From assembly GCA_964639275.1 (NCBI GenBank), contig CAZXCQ010000197.1, forward strand, positions 1 through 11,767: a DNA stretch of 11,767 nucleotides. The letters run 5' to 3'. The first letter of the stretch is position 1, and every line of letters begins with the position of its first letter. Below the pieces are notes generated by a model. The model was not told where the DNA came from, did no database searches, and worked only from the letters and a program-made list of their open reading frames with translations. Source of the DNA: CAZXCQ01 sp964639275. Its GTDB lineage: Bacteria > Desulfobacterota > DSM-4660 > Desulfatiglandales > Desulfatiglandaceae. Shown in pieces: positions 6,973 through 11,767 of the stretch. The translations under genes and the position numbers were made by a program.

Positions 6973-7124
6973 AAACCATTACCTCGCTTAATTGTGGTGC
7001 ATACAATTCGGTATCACGAACATCGTATCAATTTAGCTTTCTCCAAAATTCTAAGTGGGACAGGGGGATGGGGATTCGGAATCCCCATTGCCCGGGTTTC
7101 AAACGGCTAAAGTGTTACCGAACA
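6973..7124 (-). promoter_or_regulatory. Intercistronic leader before dsrM with two hairpins and a TGATAC repeat
   Basis: This 152-base stretch between the RsbRD-domain gene and dsrM holds three structures. First, a 9-bp perfect inverted repeat, ATGGGGATT (7068-7076) and AATCCCCAT (7080-7088), with a 3-base loop. Second, AATTGT (6990-6995) and ACAATT (7003-7008), which place a 6-bp hairpin just upstream of the dsrM Shine-Dalgarno. Third, GTATCA at 7011-7016 and again at 7025-7030 (TGATAC on the coding strand), 14 bases apart. The strong hairpin is not followed by a U-run on either strand, so it looks more like an mRNA processing or stability element than a terminator. A weak TTGATA-like -35 is present, but I see no convincing dsrM promoter. 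Confidence 0.5.
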
Positions 7125-7652
7125 TCAAATATCCGCCGGTTTCTCCGGGATCTCACACACGAGATTGGCCCTCTTCAAGAGCCTCTCTACCTGATTTTTG
7201 ACCTCTTTGACCCTTATATCATAGATCTTTTGGCGGCATTGCGAATAGACATCAAAGGCCAGAAGCGCGACGTCATCGACTCTGGTTTCAAAAACCTGCA
7301 ATTCTTCCCATAACCCATTTTTGGCCGGGCCTGCCGCCAGTTCTTCTCTGACGATCCTTTTTAAATCGAGGACAAAGGAGACGGCATGAGACGGCTTAAA
7401 ATCCTGAACCGCCCTGATCCGAATGATGTTATCAAGGCACGATGCGATCTTTTGCTTATCTTCCCCTTTGATCAGTTCGTCATAAAGCGTCTCGATGTCC
7501 CTGTCAATAACATGCCCGACAGGGTTTGCGAACCGGCTCTTTTCTTTTGTCAAAAACCGTTGGGTGCCTTCAGGATAGGTGCCAAGGACGACACCGCGCC
7601 ATTTTTTGATTATACTGGATCTATTGTTGATCAGGTGTTCTTCTAAATACAT
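7125..7652 (-). CDS. RsbRD N-terminal-domain protein at the head of the dsrMKJOP operon
   Basis: The 175-residue soluble, all-alpha protein resembles the RsbRD-type N-terminal sensor domain found in stressosome co-antagonists. It has an opening helix LINNRSSIIKKWRGVVLGTY, then RFANPVGHVIDRDI (about 40-53) and DNIIRIRAVQDFKPSHA (about 74-90). It lacks the STAS domain and any output module; the last 60 residues are helical and charged. Cysteines C72, C139 and C166 and histidines H47 and H89 are the only obvious ligand-type residues. I recall stand-alone proteins of this kind near dsr genes in sulfate reducers, but their role is not established. ATG 7652 was chosen because the family homology begins there. 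An upstream in-frame GTG at 7724 adds 24 residues without a clear Shine-Dalgarno. A sensory or assembly role is inference from position. Confidence 0.75.
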   Translation of the reverse strand: MYLEEHLINNRSSIIKKWRGVVLGTYPEGTQRFLTKEKSRFANPVGHVIDRDIETLYDELIKGEDKQKIASCLDNIIRIRAVQDFKPSHAVSFVLDLKRIVREELAAGPAKNGLWEELQVFETRVDDVALLAFDVYSQCRQKIYDIRVKEVKNQVERLLKRANLVCEIPEKPADI

Positions 7653-7653
7653 A

Positions 7654-7737
7654 CGGAGGTTTTCTCCGGCCCCAGACAGTCGGATAAATTCCACTTTCTG
7701 TGGTTTTCTAATAGCCCGGAGCACTCAGTTTCTTGAG
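7654..7737 (-). promoter_or_regulatory. Structured 5' leader that can hide the Shine-Dalgarno
   Basis: On the transcript, CCGGAG (from 7664-7669), the only Shine-Dalgarno-like element before ATG 7652, can pair with CUCCG (7654-7658) immediately before the start codon. It can also pair with an upstream CUCCGG (7716-7721). The two pairings exclude each other. Small CUCA/UGAG (7724-7737) and CCAC/GUGG (7691-7703) hairpins lie in the same leader. If translation instead starts at GTG 7724, most of this is coding sequence. No known riboswitch class was recognised. Confidence 0.3.
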
Positions 7738-7766
7738 CAAAGAGGCAGGTCGGAGATTGATCGAAA

Positions 7767-7795
7767 CCTATAGAAAAATTGGATATCCCTGTCAA
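7767..7795 (-). promoter_or_regulatory. Sigma-70-type promoter of the RsbRD-dsrMKJOP operon
   Basis: Read on the minus strand, TTGACA (7795 to 7790), a 17-base spacer and TATAGG (7772 to 7767, 4 of 6 consensus) make a good promoter. A run of seven T's on the coding strand (7804 to 7798) sits just upstream of the -35, like an UP element. The start would be near 7760, giving a leader of about 108 bases to ATG 7652. trmO ends 55 bases upstream of the -35 with only a weak, imperfect hairpin in between, so read-through from trmO is possible. Confidence 0.6.
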
Positions 7796-7850
7796 GGAAA
7801 AAAATGGATTTTGCAGGGCCGTCTGGCAGCAAGAAGCCGGGGCAATCCCG

Positions 7851-8357
7851 TCAAAACCGATCATCCGAGACCTTTCGATGGCCCGGGTCCCGAAAGGTCC
7901 CTTCCATCCATCCAACAGCCGCGCTGGCGCGATGGTCAAATCGGGGGACAAAAGGTTTGATATCCAGGATTGGGGTCTCGTCGAGCATATCCAGTTCAGA
8001 GAGATAAAGCATCCTTCCCTCCCTCCTCTGGAGCCGGACAACCGAGAATCCGATGGGGTTGGGCCGTCTGGGGGCGCGGATGGCAAAAATACCGTGCGGC
8101 CTGTCTTCCATATAGGGCTTGCAGACCAGTTCATACCCCTCGGAGCCGTGAAAGACATAGATAAGGATGAGATTTGAAAACCCCTCGATATCCTGAAGAC
8201 CCGCCTCAAATTCTTCAAAGACCTCTGCGACCCCCTCTGAGTCGGGGGCAAAGATCCCCTGAATGGGGACCCCGCTCTTGGATTTATAAGGCGTATGGAG
8301 TATGCCAATCGGTCTGAAGACAAATTCCATAGTCTGAATAATCCCTCTCTTACTCAT
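7851..8357 (-). CDS. trmO: TrmO/TsaA-type tRNA t6A37 N6-methyltransferase
   Basis: The 168-residue cytoplasmic protein belongs to the TrmO (YaeB/VirR-like) family. That family uses S-adenosylmethionine to methylate N6-threonylcarbamoyladenosine at position 37 of certain tRNAs. Diagnostic motifs are FRPIGILHTPY near the N-terminus, RAPRRPNPIGFSV (94-106) and ELDMLDETPILDIKPFVPRF (121-140). It is the short single-domain form, without the C-terminal domain of E. coli TrmO (about 235 residues). Three ATGs are possible: 8435, 8357 and 8330. ATG 8357 has an excellent GGAGGT seven bases upstream and is preferred; 8330 (starting MEFVF) matches the shortest homology but has a poor Shine-Dalgarno. It is divergent from frdC and upstream of the dsr operon on the same strand, with no evident functional tie to either. 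Confidence 0.85.
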   Translation of the reverse strand: MSKRGIIQTMEFVFRPIGILHTPYKSKSGVPIQGIFAPDSEGVAEVFEEFEAGLQDIEGFSNLILIYVFHGSEGYELVCKPYMEDRPHGIFAIRAPRRPNPIGFSVVRLQRREGRMLYLSELDMLDETPILDIKPFVPRFDHRASAAVGWMEGTFRDPGHRKVSDDRF

Positions 8358-8395
8358 GATGCAGACCTCCCGTGGGATGTTATGGCCAATGTCCG

Positions 8396-8409
8396 CCTTT
8401 TTAAAAAGG
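8396..8409. repeat. 14-bp perfect palindrome in the trmO/frdC divergent region
   Basis: CCTTTTTAAAAAGG is fully self-complementary and lies about 40 bases upstream of the trmO start. With the candidate trmO promoter (TTGTCA 8451 to 8446, 16 bases, AATACT 8429 to 8424) it would fall just after the transcription start, a usual place for a repressor operator. Its A/T-rich centre also makes it an easily formed but weak hairpin. Confidence 0.35.
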
Positions 8410-8444
8410 AGCACACCCACACCAGTATTCGCCACTACTTTGGC

Positions 8445-8474
8445 TTGACAACCGTGTTACCCAAGTAATAGTAT
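8445..8474 (+). promoter_or_regulatory. Candidate promoter of frdCAB
   Basis: TTGACA (8445-8450), an 18-base spacer and TAGTAT (8469-8474, 4 of 6 consensus) would start transcription near 8481, about 85 bases before the frdC ATG. A TTGTCA read on the other strand covers almost the same bases (8446-8451) and could be the -35 of trmO, so the two promoters may exclude each other. Confidence 0.5.
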
Positions 8475-8565
8475 CCTCACCCGAACATTTCAAGAATCAA
8501 AATGGATACTTTTGGAAGGGCCTCCGGTCGGGCGAGAGGTCAATGTCTTAGAGGGGGTTTTGGGG

Positions 8566-9216
8566 ATGGCTATAGATACGACCATTTATGTCCGTGTCCC
8601 GAGGGGAACTTCCGCCTATCTCGACTGGCTTCAGATGCTGACGGGGGCCGGACTGATCCTCTTTATGTGGAGTCACATGGTCCTGGTGGCCAGTGTAAAC
8701 CTGGGGGCCGGGGCCATGAACACCGTTGCCAGGTTTTTTGAAGCCACCTATATGGCCCAGGTGGGCGGACCGATTATTGGTTTTACCTTCCTGCTCCACT
8801 TTGTACTGGCTGCCCGAAAGGTCCCCTTCCGGGTCGAGCAGCAGTCTACCATCTGGAAACACAGCCGGATGCTCCGTCACACAGATACCTGGCTGTGGCT
8901 TGTTCAGGCATTCACCGCCATGATCATACTGATCATGGGCTCCATCCATATGTGGACGGTCCTAACCGATCTGCCCATCACCGCGGCCAAGAGTGCCGCG
9001 AGGATTCAAGGGGGGTTCTGGCTCGTCTTTTATCTGATCCTTCTGCCCATGGTGGAACTCCACGTGGGGATCGGGTTTTACCGTATCGCGGTAAAATGGG
9101 GGGTGATCAGGCGCAGTAGGCGAAAGGGCTTTAAGCGGTTTGAAAACATTCTAACCGCGATGTTTATCTTGATCGGTCTGATAACGATTATCCGGTTCAT
9201 GACCCTGCCTATTTAG
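8566..9216 (+). CDS. frdC: FrdC/SdhC, diheme cytochrome b subunit of fumarate reductase / succinate dehydrogenase
   Basis: The 216-residue protein has five hydrophobic helices and the histidine pattern of Wolinella-type (B-type) quinol:fumarate reductases. H37 (WSHMV), H78 (LLHFVLAARK), H128 (GSIHMW) and H166 (VELHVGIGFYR) are likely ligands of two b hemes; the last two intervals, 50 and 38 residues, are close to those of Wolinella FrdC. E164, two residues before H166, corresponds to the E-pathway glutamate. E59, 22 residues after H37, corresponds to the menaquinol-site glutamate. It anchors FrdAB and exchanges electrons with menaquinone. ATG 8566 with GAGGGGG eight bases upstream was preferred over an in-frame TTG at 8512 that adds 18 unrelated residues. 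Confidence 0.92.
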   Translation: MAIDTTIYVRVPRGTSAYLDWLQMLTGAGLILFMWSHMVLVASVNLGAGAMNTVARFFEATYMAQVGGPIIGFTFLLHFVLAARKVPFRVEQQSTIWKHSRMLRHTDTWLWLVQAFTAMIILIMGSIHMWTVLTDLPITAAKSAARIQGGFWLVFYLILLPMVELHVGIGFYRIAVKWGVIRRSRRKGFKRFENILTAMFILIGLITIIRFMTLPI

Positions 9217-9253
9217 TCTGTCTTGTTTCTTTGGACGGTATTATTGATTTCTT

Positions 9254-9353
9254 NNNNNNNNNNNNNNNNNNNNNNNNNNNNNNNNNNNNNNNNNNNNNNN
9301 NNNNNNNNNNNNNNNNNNNNNNNNNNNNNNNNNNNNNNNNNNNNNNNNNNNNN
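9254..9353. other. Assembly gap (100 N) between frdC and frdA
   Basis: Exactly 100 undetermined bases lie in the frdC-frdA intergenic region, the usual placeholder for a scaffold gap of unknown size. The same octamer GATTTCTT sits on both edges (9246-9253 and 9354-9361). The contigs may simply overlap or abut there, or a short repeat may have broken the assembly. The known flanks, 37 and 60 bases, contain no convincing gene. Confidence 0.97.
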
Positions 9354-9399
9354 GATTTCTTCTCGTTGTTATGGCTCGATCATCAATTATCAATCCACA

Positions 9400-9407
9400 G
9401 GGGAGAG
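9400..9407 (+). promoter_or_regulatory. Ribosome binding site that fixes the TTG start of frdA
   Basis: GGGGAGAG ends six bases before TTG 9414, and its GGGGAG core ends eight bases before it. It is the only strong Shine-Dalgarno between the gap and the conserved FAD-binding sequence. No ATG or GTG in the frdA frame is available between the gap and this point, which supports a TTG start. Confidence 0.6.
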
Positions 9408-9413
9408 TTCTCA

Positions 9414-11252
9414 TTGGATACTGAATTTACTGATCTTTTGTGCATAGGGGCAGGGCTGGCCGGTGAACGGGTTGGCATTGAGGCGGCCTCTCGTGGGTTT
9501 AAGGCCGTCTGTCTGAGCATCGTGCCCCCCCGGCGCTCCCATTCATCCGCGGCCCAGGGCGGGATGCAGGCCTCCCTGGGCAACTGCGCCATGGGGGCGG
9601 GTGACAACCAGGACATCCATTTTGAAGATACGGTCAAGGGCTCGGACTGGGGGTGCGACCAGGAGGTGGCGAGGCTTTTTGTGGAGACCGCACCCAGTGC
9701 GGTCCGCGAAATGGCCTTCTGGGGGATCCCGTGGAACCGGGTCGTACCGGGTAAGTCCACCTTTTTTAAGGGCGGAAAGCAATATGAGAAGGTAGAGCCC
9801 GAAGAGAATGAAGGTCTGATCACTGCCAGGGACTTTGGGGGGACGGCCAAGTGGCGGACCTGTTATACCTCTGACGGGACAGGGCACACCCTCCTTTACA
9901 CCATGGACAACAAGGTGGTGGAACTGGGGGTGGCGGTCCATGACCGGATGGAGGCCATATCTCTCATCCATGACGGGGAGACCTGCATGGGGGTGGTGGC
10001 CAGATGCCTCAAGACCGGCCGGCTAAAGGTCTATCTGGCCAAGGCAACCCTGATTGCCACTGGGGGCTATGGAAAGATATACAAGGAGAGCACCAATGCC
10101 GTCATAAATGATGGGGGGGGTGCGGTCATTGCCCTTGATACCGGCGTGGTACCCATTGGGAACCCGGAGGCGGTCCAGTTCCACCCCACAGGGATTGTCC
10201 CCACCAACATCCTGGTGACCGAGGGGTGCCGGGGTGACGGCGGCACGCTTCTGGATGTCAATGAGAAGCGCTTTATGCCGGAGTATGAGCCAGCAAAGGC
10301 CGAACTGGCCTCCAGGGATGTGGTATCCCGCTGGATGGTCCACCATATCAGGGAGGGTTACGGTGTAAAAAGTCCTTATGGGGATCACCTCTGGCTGGAT
10401 ATCCGCCACCTGGGTGAGCGGCATATCAAGACCAAGCTGAGGGAAGTGGAAGAGATCTGCAATAACTTCCTGGGAATCGATCCGATCACCCAGTTGATCC
10501 CGGTGAGGCCCGCCCAGCATTACAGCATGGGAGGGGTCAGGACCAATAAGGACGGGGCGGCATACGGCCTCAAAGGCCTCTTTTCAGCGGGGGAGGCCTC
10601 GTGTTGGGACATGCACGGGTTTAACCGGCTGGGGGGCAACTCCCTTGCAGAGACGGTGGTGGCAGGAAGGATCGTGGGAGAAAAGGTCGTGGAGTTTTTG
10701 AAGGGTTATGATGTCCAATTCAAGACCACCGCCGTGAGGGATGCCTTAGAGAAGAACCAGGAACGTCTGGACCGGCTGATCTCCGGAAGGGATGGAAGTG
10801 AAAGTGCCTTTGAGATCCGAAATGCCATGCAGGACGAACTCATGGAACGGGTGGCCATCTTTAGAAACGGAAGGGATCTTGAAAAGGCGGTCGCAAACCT
10901 GCAGGCGATCTATGAACGTTCCAGGCGGGTGGGACTTCACTCAAATGGGATCGGTGCCAACCCTGAACTGGCGCTTGCCTTAAAGATCCAGGGGATGTTG
11001 AGACTGGCGATCTGCGTTGCCTACGCCGCGCTCAAACGCACCGAGAGCCGCGGGTGCCATGCCAGGGAGGACTATGAGGCCAGGAATGACAGGGATTGGC
11101 TCAACCGGACCCTGGCCACCTGGAAAGCGGGGGATGATCTGCCCACCCTCAACTACGAACCCGCCACCAAGGTGATGGAGCTTCCACCCGGTGATCGCGG
11201 TTATGGGGTCTCCAAGATCATCACCCGCGATGGTGAGACAATAGGAGCATAA
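9414..11252 (+). CDS. frdA: FrdA/SdhA, FAD-containing catalytic subunit of fumarate reductase / succinate dehydrogenase
   Basis: The 612-residue flavoprotein interconverts fumarate and succinate on the cytoplasmic side. The dinucleotide fold begins at once (DLLCIGAGLAGERVGIEAA, 8-26). RRSHSSAAQGG places H43 as the covalent FAD attachment site. Catalytic residues are clear: H257 in QFHPTG, the EGCRGDGG loop (270-277), R301 in ASRDVVSRW, H369 in RPAQHYSMGG and R405 in HGFNRLGGNS. These positions agree closely with Wolinella FrdA numbering. The frame runs on upstream into the N gap, but with TTG 9414 and its Shine-Dalgarno the N-terminus MDTEFTDLLC matches family length. Physiological direction (fumarate reduction or succinate oxidation) cannot be told from sequence. 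frdB follows after one base. Confidence 0.95.
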   Translation: MDTEFTDLLCIGAGLAGERVGIEAASRGFKAVCLSIVPPRRSHSSAAQGGMQASLGNCAMGAGDNQDIHFEDTVKGSDWGCDQEVARLFVETAPSAVREMAFWGIPWNRVVPGKSTFFKGGKQYEKVEPEENEGLITARDFGGTAKWRTCYTSDGTGHTLLYTMDNKVVELGVAVHDRMEAISLIHDGETCMGVVARCLKTGRLKVYLAKATLIATGGYGKIYKESTNAVINDGGGAVIALDTGVVPIGNPEAVQFHPTGIVPTNILVTEGCRGDGGTLLDVNEKRFMPEYEPAKAELASRDVVSRWMVHHIREGYGVKSPYGDHLWLDIRHLGERHIKTKLREVEEICNNFLGIDPITQLIPVRPAQHYSMGGVRTNKDGAAYGLKGLFSAGEASCWDMHGFNRLGGNSLAETVVAGRIVGEKVVEFLKGYDVQFKTTAVRDALEKNQERLDRLISGRDGSESAFEIRNAMQDELMERVAIFRNGRDLEKAVANLQAIYERSRRVGLHSNGIGANPELALALKIQGMLRLAICVAYAALKRTESRGCHAREDYEARNDRDWLNRTLATWKAGDDLPTLNYEPATKVMELPPGDRGYGVSKIITRDGETIGA

Positions 11253-11253
11253 G

Positions 11254-11767
11254 ATGGGAAGGCAGCTAAAATTCCATATATTTCGATACAACCCCGAGGA
11301 CCCCACCTCTGTCCCCCATACCGATGATTTTTATCTGGATGAGACCGAGAGCATGACGCTCTTTATTGCCCTTACCCGCATCAGGGAGGAGCAGGACCCC
11401 TCGCTCCAGTTTGATTTCTGCTGCCGGGCCGGGATCTGCGGTTCATGTGCCATGGTGATCAATGGGAGGCCGGGACTGGCCTGTAAGACCCTGACCAGGG
11501 ATATGCCGGCTGAGATCACCCTCATGCCCCTCCCGGTATTCAAACTCGTGGGGGACCTCTCCGTGGACACGGGCACCTGGTTTCGTTCCATGAACGAGAA
11601 GGTGGGCTCATGGATACACACCGACAAGGCCTTTGACCCGGATGCCCTGGAGGAGCGGATGGACAATGTGCTGGCCGAAGAGATCTATGAGCTCGAGCGG
11701 TGTGTCGAGTGTGGTTGCTGTGTGGCGGCATGCGGGACGGCCAACATGAGGGAGGATTTTGTCGGGG
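11254..11767 (+). CDS. frdB: FrdB/SdhB, iron-sulfur subunit, 5' part
   Basis: ATG 11254 lies one base after the frdA TAA, with TAGGAG six bases upstream; 171 codons are open to the window edge, so the 3' end is missing. The N-terminal ferredoxin domain binds the [2Fe-2S] cluster through C57, C62, C65 and C77 (CRAGICGSC, then GLAC), the same numbering as E. coli FrdB. CVECGCCVAACGTANMREDF (150-169) starts the [4Fe-4S] site with C150, C153, C156 and C160; it resembles the epsilonproteobacterial type. The [3Fe-4S] cysteines lie beyond the window. FrdB conducts electrons between FrdA and the hemes of FrdC. The gene order C-A-B matches Wolinella. Confidence 0.94.
   Translation, partial: MGRQLKFHIFRYNPEDPTSVPHTDDFYLDETESMTLFIALTRIREEQDPSLQFDFCCRAGICGSCAMVINGRPGLACKTLTRDMPAEITLMPLPVFKLVGDLSVDTGTWFRSMNEKVGSWIHTDKAFDPDALEERMDNVLAEEIYELERCVECGCCVAACGTANMREDFVG

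Noticed and set aside
7654..7737. Known riboswitch (SAM, c-di-GMP, cobalamin, moco) upstream of the dsr operon
   Set aside because: None of the conserved core sequences of these classes could be matched by eye; only short pairings are present.
7798..7845. Terminator for trmO from a GCC/GGC hairpin followed by a run of seven T's
   Set aside because: The stem is short and interrupted, and the T-run begins about seven bases after it. The T-run is better explained as an A/T element upstream of the next -35 box.
7643..8323. 226-codon minus-strand frame overlapping trmO and the operon leader
   Set aside because: trmO in the alternate frame carries conserved motifs. The competing translation is low-complexity Ser/Arg/Pro-rich, and the region includes a clear promoter.
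9371..9424. 17-codon ORF starting at ATG 9371 after the gap, possible leader peptide of frdA
   Set aside because: No Shine-Dalgarno, no notable composition, and it overlaps the frdA start; too short to support.
10023..10520. Minus-strand frame of 165 codons inside frdA (also 9383-9850 and 9543-9971)
   Set aside because: They lie wholly within the conserved FrdA coding sequence and show no family motif.
1..11767. CRISPR arrays, tRNA/rRNA genes, insertion sequences or phage genes
   Set aside because: No regularly spaced repeats, no tRNA-like cloverleaf, no transposase or phage motifs, and no terminal inverted repeats were seen on either strand.

Overview
The window reads as part of the chromosome of a strictly anaerobic, sulfate/sulfite-respiring bacterium, most likely a member of the Desulfobacterota (classical Deltaproteobacteria). 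The main evidence is a complete dsrMKJOP operon in the order M-K-J-O-P, with no dsrL between K and J (unlike sulfur oxidisers). It sits beside a Wolinella-type frdCAB cluster, a c3-like tetraheme cytochrome, a clostridial-type ferredoxin and the tail of a hydrogenase maturation gene (hypC). No phage, IS, CRISPR, tRNA or rRNA was seen. Identities come from reading motifs in the translations; no database search was run.

Layout. 1-195 (+): 3' end of hypC. 303/324-740 (+): secreted tetraheme cytochrome c with its own promoter and leader hairpin, closed by a strong intrinsic terminator at 786-817. 880-1068 (-): 2[4Fe-4S] ferredoxin, divergent from a VOC/glyoxalase-fold gene at 1307-1897 (+). 1894-7652 (-), read right to left: an RsbRD-type N-terminal-domain protein, dsrM, dsrK, dsrJ, dsrO and dsrP. 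The dsr genes are tightly packed (gap 2, overlap 8, overlap 1, gap 7 nt). 7851-8357 (-): trmO, a tRNA t6A37 methyltransferase. 8566 to the end (+): frdC, a 100-N assembly gap, frdA (probable TTG start), then frdB cut by the window edge.

How the genes fit together. By family knowledge, periplasmic hydrogenase electrons (hypC serves hydrogenase maturation) pass to c3-type cytochromes. DsrMKJOP links the menaquinone pool and periplasmic heme/FeS subunits (DsrJ, DsrO) to the cytoplasmic HdrD-like DsrK, which is thought to reduce the DsrC trisulfide made by dissimilatory sulfite reductase. FrdCAB exchanges electrons between menaquinone and fumarate/succinate. The window therefore groups two menaquinone-linked membrane complexes with soluble electron carriers. 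dsrAB and dsrC are not present.

The least explained parts are the stand-alone RsbRD sensor-like gene at the head of dsrMKJOP, the structured leaders before it and before dsrM, the convergent dsrP/VOC junction in which both stop codons lie in one CTAG, and the assembly gap, whose two edges carry the same 8-mer.
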